Counted from the stretch's first letter, positions 1-10,426 are shown. The stretch is DNA of 64,000 nt from Gibbula magus (GCA_936450465.1 OW388300.1:24424017-24488016), one strand, 5' to 3'. The notes: generated by a model not told the origin, from the letters alone. Made by a program: numbers and translations.

Positions 1-960
1 CACTTTGAATCATTACATGATTGTTATACACAATGAAAAGTGATCACTGATTCTGTGACCTTGAATTTAAAAGGTCATGGTCACGAAATATGGTCAAGGT
101 CACCAGTTCTGAAATCACTAGATGACCTTTTCCCAAGAAGGTATTAACAACTCTTATACATAGCTTCTTTCTCAAAACCTGGTGGATGATTTTGACATGT
201 TCACATTCAAGGTCAAAGGTCAAGGTCACGAGTTCTGAAATCACTAAAAAAATCCTTGTAAACACGATAACTTGAAAAATATTTGTGCTATCAGGCTCTT
301 ATTTGGTGTATATCAACTATGGAGAAAGGCCAAGATTTGAAAAGGTTTTCGCTAACATCCGTCAAAGGTCAAGGTCACAGCGAGAGCACGACTAAAGCAT
401 GCTTTTGCGAAAATGTCTTATTTCAACTATTAACACTTTGAATCATTATTTGATTGTTATACACAATGAAAAGTGATCACTGATTGTGTGACCTTGAATT
501 TAAAAGGTCAAGGTCACGAAATAAGGTCAAGGTCACCAGTTCTGAAATCACTAAATAACCTTTTCCCAAGAAGGTATTAACAACTCTTATACATAGCTTC
601 TTTCTTATAAATCAGGTGAATGATTTTGACATGTCACATTCAAGGTCAAAGGTCAAGGTCAAGAGTCCTTAATTCACTACAATAATCCTTGTAAACACGA
701 TAACTTCAAACATTTTTGTGCTGTCAGGCTCTTATTTGGTGTATATCAACTATGGAGAAAGACCAAGATTTGAAAACATTTTTGCTAAAATATGTCAAAG
801 GTCAAGGTCACAGCAAGGTCACAACATAAGCGTGCTATTGTGAATATGCCTTTTGTTCACAATGAACACTTTTGAATCATTACATGATTGTTATACACAA
901 TGAAAAGTAATCATTGATGGTGTGACCTTGAAGTTCAAGGTCATGAGATATTGGTTAAGG
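1..960. repeat. 433-bp tandem repeat rich in AAGGTCA half-sites
   Basis: Two full units and part of a third, starting at 1, 434 and 867, where the phrase ACTTTGAATCATT (one extra T in the third) recurs. Each unit carries many copies of TCAAGGTCA or AAAGGTCAAGGTCAC, several as near-direct repeats. This matches the extended half-site bound by monomeric nuclear receptors (ERR, SF-1/FTZ-F1 type), but binding is only an inference. No coding potential was seen. The third unit breaks off near 957, and the array continues out of the window on the left. Confidence 0.85.
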
Positions 961-1103
961 CCATGTTAATCTTTTGATCCAATTTTGAAATCAGAAATAG
1001 GTTTAAAGAACAAAGTTGTGAAAAGTGACCCCAGTGATGATTCAACTTGTTAGAATAACTTGAATAATGAAAAAAAACTTTAAAAAAAATTCCCATTTTA
1101 TTT

Positions 1104-1241
1104 ATGCTGAGGAGAAGGCGGAACAGGGAAAGGCGAGACCCAAAGTTTCGGAGCTGCTCTGCTTTTGCGGCATCCCGCAAACGCTCTTCTAGTTTCTACC
1201 AAGTTTTCCAAGATCTGTTTGCAGGTCTGAACCACATTTGA
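1104..1241 (+). pseudogene. possible N-terminal remnant of a HARBI1/ALP1-like transposase
   Basis: A 45-codon frame begins with an Arg-rich stretch (RRRRNRERR) and contains ASRKRSSSFYQVFQDLF. The order of a basic N-terminus followed by ASRxRxGxFxxLxxxL resembles the start of DDE_Tnp_4 transposases. A DDE core of that class lies 4.9 kb downstream, but the two need not belong to one element. The frame stops at 1239-1241. Recognition is by eye only and weak; it could be chance. Confidence 0.25.
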
Positions 1242-2456
1242 ACTGACGTGACCATATTGATTGGAAAGAACAATGATTCTAGTTTCTTTATTTCATCAAA
1301 ATCGATAAATAATTAACTGAGTTAACTTAGGCTGTTTTGTAGTCAACATAAGTCTAAACCCTCCATTAGCGGTAAGGCCAAATTTTCTTTGGCAATTGTA
1401 TAACTGTAATAATGTTACTATATTTTGAAATCATATCCCATTTAATGTAATAGTTTGGTCTCCAAGTGTTTTCAAGATTTTATTTTTACCTTTTGTTTCG
1501 GTATGCTAAGGGCTGTAATAAACCCGCCATCCTAGCATAGGATTCTAGGCAAATATATATCGGAGGGAACGTTTACGCAATAAGTATTAAGAATTACTTT
1601 TATTGTTTTTAATTATTAGTAAACTCACCTCTGATATACATAGAGTCTGTCCCTCCCTTATGGTAGCCTTCCCTCTTTAATATTACAGTTTGGGGTGGTT
1701 ACTAGAAAATTAGTAGAGGGCTTCACACTCATTTCCTGTCATGAGAAGTAATTCACCTCCTGTCAAGGGGGAAGTATCACTATCAAGGGAAGAGCTCGAC
1801 ATGAAGTCCTGAGGTGGCATACCACGAGGTAAAAAACTTAGAGGGTTCATGGAAGTCTTTGTTTGGAACAAAGGGATAAGGCAAATATATATCAGAAGTA
1901 AGTTTACTAATAATTAAAAACAATAAATGTAATTGTCAATATTTCACTTTTATTGTATAAGCATATATTTAATTGCTAAATATATACTATAATCATCTTC
2001 CTAAGTAACAAAATGTTCATTTGAATTGCAAATACGCCTGTCGAGATGTCGTTTAATTAACATTGACACAAAAACTATAAGACTATACAAATAACATTAT
2101 CTTTCCTTACAGTAATATACTCATTTCTGATTGCCTAACGGTTATTACATTATGTACCCTGTCAGTCTCACGGTGTACTAATTTCATGTACCCCGCTGCC
2201 ATAGTAACAGCTCCTAGCTAAGAGTAGGTGTCGCATTATTGTCAGATGACGTTATAATATAACTGTTCAATCAACTGTTTACGAGTCTATTAATTATTGA
2301 CTTATTTTTCCAATAATTGCTGCTTTGTTTGGAAACAAATCTTATTTTGCATTGCTTGCACACTAAAATAAACAAAGAATAACTCCTTTTAAGGCATATA
2401 AAAGCTTGTAGCAATACGTTATACGACTTTTAACATTTCATTCGAGACGGGTGATG
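1242..2456. other. noncoding, contains one inverted repeat (1598-1927)
   Basis: AT-rich sequence without a credible gene. The only structure seen is the pair of arms described in the next entry. Confidence 0.5.
1598..1927. repeat. inverted repeat with about 40-bp arms (foldback/MITE-like)
   Basis: The arm at 1598-1638 reads into TTTTAATTATTAGTAAACT and is matched, with a few mismatches, by the reverse complement of 1886-1927. About 250 bp lie between. The layout suggests a small non-autonomous DNA transposon or a foldback element. No target-site duplication was identified. Confidence 0.6.
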
Positions 2457-2779
2457 CCATTTTGTTTACGTTTAGGGTCAAGGTCATTCAAGCGATATCA
2501 GCTAATTAGTCATCGGCATTCAAAACACAATAAATATAATAATACTACTTTTTTTGAGATGACGGAAAGATAAATACGTTGTATACTTCTCTCTTGGGTA
2601 ATACAGTCTCATGTACCATGTACCATATCTTTCCGTCATCTCAAAAAAATTAGTATTATTATATTTATTGTGTTTTGACTGCCGATGAATGATCAGCTGA
2701 TATCGCTTGAATGACCTTGACCCTAAATGTAAACAAAATGGTACATGAGACAATATTACCCTCGTGAGAAGCATACAAC
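2457..2779. repeat. long foldback with two overlapping inverted repeats
   Basis: The outer pair, 2457-2571 against 2627-2741, is about 115 bp per arm and near-perfect. A second pair uses the loop: 2578-2619 is the reverse complement, with a few mismatches, of 2738-2779. The loop can therefore pair with the right flank instead of letting the two long arms pair. It has the form of a MITE or foldback transposon. The arms also contain AGGGTCAAGGTCATTC, a half-site like those in the repeat at 1-960. Confidence 0.8.
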
Positions 2780-2929
2780 TTATTATAGTAAGCGTGTGCT
2801 GAAACAAAGGTATCCTGCCTCTTTAATGAATATTCCTGTACTTACAGTTACAGTAAAATGACTTTTCAGTATAGGTCCTTTCTAGCGTTGATATGAACAT
2901 GACAATATTGTGTTGGCTCATGTCCTCAG

Positions 2930-3058
2930 GTACATCCCTGTTGGAATATTGGAGACACTACCCCAGCATATGAATGCACGGCCTCCACGTTACAGGGGAC
3001 GGGACCATCTGGAGACCCTCCTTGCCAGCCCAGACTGCTCTGACTGGATCAAGATCAG
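2930..3058 (+). CDS. internal exon of an unidentified host gene (probably penultimate)
   Basis: A 129-bp open segment follows the acceptor CTCATGTCCTCAG and precedes the donor AG|GTATTT. It starts with the last base of a codon and ends with two bases of one. The 42 complete codons encode a mixed, non-repetitive sequence with [20 protein letters not shown] and then [19 protein letters not shown]. Sequence complexity and codon use differ from the surrounding repeats and look like a conserved cellular protein, which I cannot name. The exon at 10460-10532 continues in the correct phase: AG plus T gives Ser. Earlier exons lie outside the window. The alternative, a chance open frame between splice-like sites, is less likely because the phases agree. 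Confidence 0.7.
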
Positions 3059-3082
3059 GTATTTCACTTCTAACAACACAAT

Positions 3083-3166
3083 TCTGGCCTAAAAGGCCCA
3101 ATGGGCTTATGGCATGGCATGGTGTCCGCCGACCGTCAGTCAGTCCATGGGTCTGTAAACTTTTTG

Positions 3167-3197
<31 letters not shown>

Positions 3198-3808
3198 TCT
3201 AGGGAGCTGAAATTTTGTGTGCAGACTCCTTGGCTAATGGGAATTCTAAAGTGTAGATGTCATGACCCTGTGACCTCAAATGGGGTCACAGGGGTCACGA
3301 CACCATAAACCTATTTTCATCTTCTTCTCCAGTTCAAAAAGGTCTAGAGAGCTGAAAAGTTGTGTGCAGACTCCTTGGGTAATGGGGATTCTAAATTGTA
3401 GATTTCGTGACCCCGTGACCCCAAATTGGGTCACAGGGGTCACAACACCAAAAACCTATTTTCATCTTCTTCTCCAGTTCCAAAAGGTCTGGAGAGCTGA
3501 AAAGTTGTGAGACCTTTAGGAACTGAAAAGCTCTCTAGACCTTTAGGAACTGAAGAAGATGAAAATAGGTTTTTGTAGAATGTGACCCCTGTGACCCCAT
3601 TTGGGGTCATGGGGTCACAAAATCTACAATTCAGAATCCCCATTGGCCAAATAGTCTGCACATAAAATTTCAGCTCTGTGGAGTCATTGGTTCTGGAGAA
3701 GAAGTCGAAAAAGCAAAAAGTTTACGGATGGATGGACGGATGGACTGATCGCCGGACCATGCCATGCCATGCCAAAAGCCCATCGGGCCTTTCAGGCCTG
3801 ATGAGCTT
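3083..3808. mobile_element. MITE with GGCCTGAAAGGCCC inverted ends and 125-bp internal repeats
   Basis: The left end (GGCCTAAAAGGCCCAATGGG, then GGCATGGCATGGTGTCC) and the right end at about 3750-3808 are inverted copies. The right end reads CCATGCCATGCC, then CCCATCGGGCCTTTCAGGCC. Inside are about three units of roughly 125 bp containing CAGACTCCTTGG, CATCTTCTTCTCCAG and the palindrome-like GTGACCCCAAATGGGGTCAC. One unit is inverted around 3510-3560. There is no coding sequence, so it is non-autonomous. Left ends of the same family recur at 9914, 11745, 11841 and once per array unit. It lies in the intron, only 25 bp after the donor of the exon ending at 3058. Confidence 0.75.
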
Positions 3809-5207
3809 AACCCTTACGTTGCGTATATATATTTTACCATTTTTAGCCCCTGTGGCGGAATTTACAGGCTCGCAGCTCGCAGCAGTAGTTTGGGCTTTGG
3901 CACTAACTAGCTCTGCTGGCGGAATTTCCAGGCGGCGATTCCAGTACCGTTTTTACAAAATATACCGCATCTACATGGCGAATAAGGACTATATACGGGC
4001 GTTCAATACAAATTCAAGTAGCGACACCCGTACACAAATGGCTAATTCACACCTGAAACTTTGAATGAATTTTCTATGTTTTTTCGTTTTTATTCTATTA
4101 CTTTCGAAAGATTGTCTTTAATTCGGGCCTCGTAACATCATAAATACCAAACGAAAAAAATTCCATTTATATACTGAATTGAAGACAAGATGTCTAGCTA
4201 CACAATGATATAAAAAATTATTAGAATGCGCCCTTTGGTTATAATTCTATAGCTATGTAAAGTTTGTCTTTATTTCCACCAATAAAATCGTAAATACTTA
4301 CAACATGTATGCGGCATTGCGAACGGTCGTTCATCGCACTTTTCCAAGAAATCATAATCTCGAACCAGTTGACAAATAAGCACATGTCAACCCTAATATG
4401 GTTATGTTGTTTTACCTTTCAAATAAAAGCTAACCTCGAACCATAACTGATGAAAATATGTTGATTAGTTTGTGTGCCGTTTGGTTTCACATGCCTCTCA
4501 GAAAGGTAAAATTGTATCTTTATTTCTGTGAAATAATTATGCGCATTTTATATAGAATAAAAGATTATTCTTTTTGGTTTATTGTGATATAATTACAAAA
4601 TGGTTTTGTTACACTTATTTCCGCGTTTCTGATTGGACGAGAGCTCTCAAAAACCTGCTGCCATTTCTCGATGAATGCAGATAAAATGTGCTACCATACC
4701 TCGTGCATTCGTACCTTGTGACGTCACAATCCATCAGAACAAACGGTCGTGTCAGTTGGTTCTCACAACTGAGCGTAACGTTTTGATGCAAAATAAGATA
4801 TACACATGTCATTTCGTCTTCAAACCTACGCCAATAACTGAAATATCCATTCCTTTTCCGAATGAGACAATTAATTTCACCGGGAACACTTCATTTTAGT
4901 CGATACAAGTCCTCAAGCTTGTTCATCCACTAGCGCTTTGCAAACGGTGGCCATGTTTGAACGTCGCGTGATATGCTAATGAGGGTTAATCACAAATTGC
5001 GTAAACCAGAAAAAACGAACCCTGATTGTATGCATGTGAATGCTGGGAAAACGAAATTGAATCCTCTGCCGTTTTAGATTAAGGATTCCTCAATTTTGCT
5101 TCAGCCATGTATTGTTGCGTGTAACAAGCTGCTGCCTCCCGTGATTAATGACAATATATTAGATTTGTGTAAATATTTAAAGAAAAACTTGTTGATTTTG
5201 TAATTAT
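3809..5207. other. noncoding intronic sequence, nothing recognised
   Basis: AT-rich, no exon-like segment and no obvious repeat structure. Short open frames in both strands around 4615-4899 overlap each other and look like chance. Confidence 0.45.
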
Positions 5208-5323
5208 AAGGATTGTTTTACATGTTTTGTGCCTCTATCGAAGTATAACAGCAACAAATTTCGTATAACATCATTGTTGCTGTTATACTTCGATAGAGGC
5301 ACAAAACATGTAAAACAATCCTT
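5208..5323. repeat. perfect 50-bp inverted repeat with a 16-bp loop
   Basis: The arm at 5208-5257 is the exact reverse complement of 5274-5323; I found no mismatch. The arm includes TGCCTCTATCGAAGTATAAC. Such perfection suggests recent origin or gene conversion between arms. The DNA could extrude as a cruciform, and any transcript would form a 50-bp RNA duplex. Confidence 0.92.
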
Positions 5324-6024
5324 AAATAAAAATCATGAAAATGCATTCAGTATTTTAGCCGTGATAAATGTGTAACAAGTTGTGAAAATCGCCGATTGTT
5401 AAAGGGATTGTCGGTGTAAACGTGCTCTTTTCCACGGCGCTTGCTGTGTCTTTATTATTTTTTTGACATTTGCTAATTTTTTATGGGAATGTAGTCCATT
5501 GTTTCCCCTTTATTTTGCCGTATTTTTTTTTTAAAACAAACAATTCGCTCACATGATATGAAGTGCGGGAGTAAGGCGAGTTAGCGATTTTTTTCCCCGT
5601 CTCGCGAGATGCGAGGCAGATAGCAGTCTCGGGCGAGGCAAACCCGACGCAATACAAACACGTGGGTGAAAATAGCCTCAAGCGAATTAATGCTTCGGGG
5701 GCTAAGCCCGACATAATTGGCCTTTTGTAAAGCTAATTATCGATGCGTTACGGGTCAACAATGCACACGAAAATTGGTTTGAATTTTGCTGGACGTTCTG
5801 ACCAGACACTGAACAAAGCTTTATTCTCATTGCGGGCTGCGAGGCATAAATACAGCCATTCTCATGCAGCGAGTCGCGGAAACAATCGACTCGGGACCCG
5901 GTATGGGGGATAGAAAAGTACTTAGACAGCCGTGAATTCTTCTAAGTAAGCGATCCGGGATCCGTATTGAGGTACCTCGGAATCGCTTATAGCCCGCCCA
6001 GATAATTCCGGGATTCGCAAGTTA
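5324..6024. other. noncoding, locally GC- and CpG-richer
   Basis: The stretch around 5570-5720 is richer in CpG than its surroundings and gives a 77-codon minus-strand frame (5714-5481). That frame has no recognisable domain and low plausibility. Around 5930-6010 are two related phrases, GATCCGGGATCCGTATT and GGAATCGCTTATAG. Possibly another dispersed repeat. Confidence 0.35.
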
Positions 6025-7290
6025 AGGGTTAAAATTCAAGAAGACTTCATGTCAAAGTGGCAGTTACCCAATTGTATTGGTGCGTTGGATGGAAAACATG
6101 TTGCCATTAAGGCACCCAACAATAGTGGCTCGGTTTGTTTCAATTACAAAAAGAATTTCAGCATAATCCTTTTGGCACTGGTTGATGCTAACTGTAGATT
6201 CATATATGTTGATGTTGTTGCAAATGGAAGGGCAGGTGATACTGGCGTTTATGCCAATCAGATCTATTCCAGGCATTGGAGAACAATACTCTTAACATCC
6301 CAGCACCCATATGTCTCCCTGGCAGACAAGAACTCGTTCCCAGTGTTGTCATAGGTGATGACTCATTCATGTTGAAGCCATACCCATTGAAAGACCTATC
6401 ATTTGAAAAAAGTATATTCAATTATCGTTTGTCCAGAGCCCGTTGAGTTTTTATGTCCCCCGAAAAAATTTTCTGGAGACATAATGTTTTCGCCTCCGTA
6501 CGTTATTCCATCATTCCGTCATTCCGAAAGGTTTCATTTCCGGCTCATATCTCAAAAACCGTTCAGTATTTTTTCACAAAACTTGGTATGTGGTTAAACC
6601 TAGTGGTGGAGTGGTGCCTTTTGCTATTTTGGTTATTCTGAATTTATTTTTTTTTCTGGTTTCCATGGAAACAATTTGAACTCAGTGCAAATTGGGGGTA
6701 GGGACCTTTTCCGGCCTCTATTTCAAAATCTATCTAGTATTTCTTTACGAAACTTGGTATGTGGTTAGACCTAATGTTGGATTGGTGCCTTTTGCTATTT
6801 TGGTTATTCTGAATATTTTATTTTTTCTTGTTTCCATGGAAACAATTTGAACTTAGTGCATATTGGGGGTAGGGACCTTTTCCGGCCTCTATCTCCAAAA
6901 CCGTTCAATATTTTTTCAACAAACTTTGTATTTGCTTAGACCTAGTGATAGAGTGGTGCCTTTTGCTACTTTGGCTATTCTGAATTTTTTATTTCTCGTT
7001 ATTAATGCAGTATTGAACTTAGTGCTTAGCATAAGTGAAAAATAAGGGTAATATGACTAGGTTGGATCGAAAGTTGGAGCGGGGGACATCACAGTGCATC
7101 ACATGCACATATTTCTAGTTGAAAATGCCTTTGGAATTCAGACAAACAGGTTCGCAATTTTTCAGAGACCATTATGGTCTCACCTGATACGGCTGTATCA
7201 GTTGTGTTGGCGACAGTGATCAAAATAACAGCTTGCCCGAGGCAGTCAACTTTTCTGTCGGACTGGCTTGAATTTTTCTCCCCCGGCCCA
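6025..7290 (+). pseudogene. broken DDE transposase (HARBI1/ALP1-like, DDE_Tnp_4)
   Basis: The segment at 6031-6270 encodes a typical catalytic start: KWQLPNCIGALDGKHVAIKA (first Asp in ALDGKH), then FNYKKNFSIILLALVDA and VDVVANGRAGDTGVY (second Asp in the GRAGDTG segment). After a frameshift near 6270-6280 the family resumes in another frame with LPGRQELVPSVVIGDDSF and LSRAR up to 6441. A 671-bp insertion (6447-7117) follows. The third acidic residue then appears in VENAFGI (Glu codon 7121-7123), followed by a further frameshift near 7170 and VSPDTAVSVVLATVI. The N-terminal region is missing. The product would be a cut-and-paste transposase, but this copy is dead. It sits in the intron of the host gene, in the same orientation. 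Confidence 0.82.
6447..7117. mobile_element. 671-bp insertion with ATGTCCCCCG inverted ends and about 165-bp core repeats
   Basis: It interrupts the transposase remnant and is bordered by GTTGA on both sides (6442-6446, 7118-7122), a possible 5-bp target duplication. Near the ends are ATGTCCCCCG and CGGGGGACAT in inverse orientation. The interior has about three units of roughly 165 bp with AAACTTGGTATGTGGTTA, GGTGCCTTTTGCTATTTTGG and GTTTCCATGGAAACAATTTG. The same module type appears in the pearl-like elements further right. No coding sequence. Confidence 0.7.
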
Positions 7291-7942
7291 ACTGTCTTGC
7301 TGAATATGTCAGAACTATCTGACAGTCCTCAAATAAGATAAAACTTTATTTTGAATATTACCAGCCATGTCTTTGAGATGTTGCAATAAAACCATCCAAT
7401 ATCGAAAGATAGGCCTACAAAGAAATATTCAGCTGGTGCATCATGACCAGTAAAACGGGTGTTCAGTGACTTTGACCAGTACAAAAATTATGATTGACAA
7501 TGGCAGTGTAAATGCAGTCACTATACATTATTAGCAAACACTTTAGAAAAATAATTCACACAAAATTATATAAATGCCTCTTAAATAGTGGCATGCATAT
7601 ATATTTAACAACGACCTGCATTTAAATAATTACATCGGCATTGGATTTTCCGATCTAATTTTAGAATTTGAGCTTAGTGAATATTTCAACAAAATTCAAA
7701 GGCAATATATCACTTTGTCATGACTATATTTGTTACTAATAGATAATATGAAAATCAATAACTTTTTACTGAAACAAGATAAACTCGGCCAAATAAATAA
7801 AACAGAAACAATAACACAGCATCAGAGTTACGGCAAATGTTCTTGCTTCATGAAAGGGCCAGCCCATTTGTTCATGGGGGTAGAGAGGGAGGGGCCAACT
7901 TTGAAAGGTAGAGTAAACCATCTTCTCAGAACATTTGTTTAT
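7291..7942. other. noncoding, nothing recognised
   Basis: AT-rich intronic sequence. The open frames at 7730-7966 and 7766-8005 overlap on opposite strands, run into the hAT-type element, and show no domain. Confidence 0.4.
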
Positions 7943-8410
7943 ATATTTATTAGGGGTGACTATTGACCCAAAGAGACTATTGCGATAGCGATAGTCTATT
8001 GCCACTCACTATTGCGATAACTACTGTGATAGTTTTTTTTGTACAAATACGCAATATTCAGCAAGATTTCTTATAGGTTTTAGTAGAAATGTTTAATTGA
8101 TGTAAGGACTATGGAACCAAAATCGGTAAAGAAATCATAAATGAAAAGACTTTTTGTAAGGTATTATTTCCTATCTCTAGTTCTTCCCTTTTGACATTCT
8201 AAAGTGAAAAATCTTGAATTAAATGCAGTGAGGCTTGTGTAAATCATTCATAATTAAGGGAAATTTAGTAGTTTCGATAGTATCGATAGTTAACCTTACT
8301 ATTACGATAGCGATAGTATTTTTGTGTATACTATCGATATAGTACTATTGCCAAGCCAACTATTGCGATGCATCGATAGTTTGATGTATTGTTACATCCC
8401 TAATATTTAT
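7943..8410. mobile_element. hAT-type MITE, 452 bp, with 8-bp target duplication
   Basis: The element at 7951-8402 is flanked by ATATTTAT at 7943-7950 and again at 8403-8410. The ends are TAGGGGTGACTAT and, reading inward from the right, TAGGGATGTAACAATAC. An 8-bp duplication with TAGGG ends fits the hAT superfamily. The interior is non-coding and unusually full of CGATAGT/ACTATCG words, partly palindromic (ACTATCGATA). It must have been moved by a transposase made elsewhere. Confidence 0.82.
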
Positions 8411-8521
8411 AATAGTTTGCATTTTGGATACTTTGAAAACAAAACAATACCAATAGATAAACCATGATGATAGTCTTATATTTTCAATATAACTCACATT
8501 TGGCAATATATAATACTGTAC

Positions 8522-9015
8522 CCCAGGGTTGCAGATTCAAATTTTTGCCAGTCGGACATTTCATTTTTGAACCCGGAAGTGAATTTATTTATTAATAAAG
8601 TATGAAAAAATAATTACTATTTGTTGACTCTTCATTTATCACTAACATAACACAGTAGCAAGTAACTAAAAATATCAATTTATCAATAACATGCATAAAA
8701 ATGGTTTCAAATCAAACTACGTACAATTTGACGACAGTGCTGGTTTGAGTGAGTTTACAAGCGAATTTTCATCAAAAAGACGAGAAATTTAATCGCATTC
8801 AGTTCATTAAAACTTCAAATTATGGACCAAATTATTTGTACTTTCTAAATATGTATTGAAAAATTGAAAGGAACCCGTTTTCAATAGCGATCCTCGCCGC
8901 TAATGGCTGCGATATTGCCGAAGAGGCGTTAAGCAATAACTCACTCACTCAATAGCGATATAATTTTCGTAAACTCAACTCGGCAGAGCACTTGGTCCAA
9001 GTTTTCTCGATACAA
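8522..9015. repeat. dispersed repeat, first of two paralogous copies
   Basis: It is homologous along its length to 11219-11690. Shared phrases include GGGTTGCAGA, AACCCGGAAGTGAATTT, TTTGTTGACTCTTCATTTAT and TTATCAATAACATGCAT. This copy has gained a SINE tail (8892-8948) and is followed by a pearl-like insertion at 9016. The second copy lacks both and so shows the empty sites. Confidence 0.75.
8892..8948 (+). mobile_element. 5'-truncated SINE with target duplication
   Basis: A 57-bp piece contains ATGGCTGCGATATTGCCG, GGCGTTAAGCAATAAC and a tail of ACTC repeats. It is flanked by TCAATAGCGAT on both sides (8881-8891, 8949-8959). The paralogous site near 11612 has one uninterrupted copy, TCAATAGTGAT. 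Only the 3' end of the SINE was inserted, as expected for incomplete target-primed reverse transcription. Confidence 0.85.
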
Positions 9016-10122
9016 CTTATTATCCCCCGCCAACATAGTTGGGGGGGGATATTGAAATGGGCTCCGTCCGTCCGTCCCGATTTTGTTTCCGGAGCAGAAC
9101 TCGAAAACTATAAGACATATCTCAACGAAACTTGGTGTTTGGAACAATCATCATGTCTAGATGTGCCTTTTGGGGTTTTCAACTTCTTCGAGTTATTTTT
9201 TTTGACCGTTTCCATGGAAATGTAACTTAGAATTTCGTTTCCGGAGCAGAACTTGAAAACCATAAGACATATCTCAACGAAACTTGGTGTGTGGAAAAAA
9301 TCATCATGTGTAGATGTGCCTTTTGGGGTTTTCAACTTCTTCGAGTTATTTTTTTTTAGCGTTTCCATGGAAATGTAAATTAGAAATTCGTTTCCCGAGC
9401 AGAATTGAAAACAATAAGACATATCTCGACGAAACTTGGTGTGTGGAACAATCATCATGTGTAGATGTGCCTTTTGGGGTTTTCAACTTCTTCGAGTTAT
9501 TCTTTTTGACCGTTTCCATGGAAATGTAACTTAGAATTTCTTTCCCGGAGCAGAACTCTAATACCATAAGACATATCTCAACGAAACTTGGTGTGTGGAA
9601 CAACCATCATGTCTGGATGTGCCTTTTGGGGTTTTCAACTTCTTCGAGTTATTTTTTTTTAGCGTTTCCATGGAAATGTAACTTAGAATTTCGTTTCCGG
9701 AGCAGAACTTGAAAACCATAAGACATATCTCAACGAAACTTGGTGTGTGGAACAATCATCATGTGTAGATGTGACTTTTGGGGTTTTCAACTTGTTCGAC
9801 TTATTTCTTTTGACCGTTTCCATGGAAATGTAACTTAGAATTTCGTTTCCAGAACAGAACTCGAAAACTATAAGACATATCTCAACGAAACTTGGTATCA
9901 TGTGTAGATGTGCCTGAAAGCCCCAATGGGCTTATGACATTGCACGGTGTCCAGCCGTCTGTAAACTTTTCGCATTTTGTCTTCCAGAACCACTTTGTCT
10001 AAGGAGCTGAAATTTTGTGTGTTGTGTTTAGTTGAAAAAAGGTTCATAGTCACTGTTATTCAACAACTATTCTTCAATGAATTTTCCCAAAGGCGGGGGA
10101 TATGGCCGACTCTGTCTGCTTG
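9016..10122 (+). mobile_element. pearl-like (possible Helentron-type) non-autonomous element
   Basis: It begins near TTATCCCCCGCC, with a short palindrome (GCCAACATAGTTGG), then a TCCG microsatellite (CCGTCCGTCCGTCC) and about six core repeats of 151 bp (9080-9905). It ends with GGCGGGGGATATGGC and GACTCTGTCTGCTTG just before TTT. The complementary ATCCCCCGCC words are subterminal on the right. Order and parts match the pearl/CvA elements of bivalves, which have been grouped with Helentron-associated elements. The paralogous site near 11675 lacks the insertion. A fragment of the GGCCTGAAAGGCCC MITE (9914-10020) is nested near the right end. No protein is encoded. Confidence 0.65.
9080..9905. 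repeat. about six 151-bp core repeats
   Basis: Units are marked by GTTTCCATGGAAATGTAAC near 9208, 9361, 9511, 9663 and 9814. Each also has GAGCAGAACT, AAGACATATCTCAACGAAAC and TGTGCCTTTTGGGGTTTTCA. The units differ by a few bases. Apparent minus-strand frames across them are by-products of the repeat. Confidence 0.88.
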
Positions 10123-10426
10123 TTTCCTATTCAAGATGTAGTTACTAATTTGAAGGTGAACTATATTTTCCGCCATTTCCATGGAAAAACGTCATCTGGA
10201 TTCCAGAGCAAAACTCAAAATACTTTTAACAATTTCACTTCCAGATCAGATCTTGAAAACTGTTAGGCAAAGATTAATACATCTTAGGAAGTATATATAT
10301 TCTTGTGTAGCATGAATTTATTACTTATGAGTGATTTAAGATCTATAAATGAATATAAAGCTTCATGATGATTGTTCAGTATATTATAAACTTTCCCCAC
10401 TATATATAGTAGACTCTGTCTGCTTG
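10123..10426 (+). mobile_element. right flank of a second pearl-like element
   Basis: About 230 bp (10200-10426) are homologous to the right flank at 16245-16448. Shared phrases are CTTGAAAACTGTTAGGCA, GATTAATACATCTT and TTCTTGTGTAGCATGAATTT. It ends in GACTCTGTCTGCTTG followed by TTT, only 33 bp before the exon at 10460. Confidence 0.65.

Noticed and set aside
5481..5714. 77-codon minus-strand gene in the CpG-richer stretch
   Set aside because: No domain, no splice context, Lys-rich end from a poly-A/T run; more likely part of a dispersed repeat.
9108..9901. Several minus-strand proteins with ETVKKNNSKKLKTPKGTS repeats
   Set aside because: They come from the 151-bp core repeats of a non-coding element read in one frame; each is broken at a different point.
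8941..9905. CRISPR-like array of regular repeats
   Set aside because: The units are contiguous 151-bp tandem repeats without unique spacers, in a eukaryotic genome.
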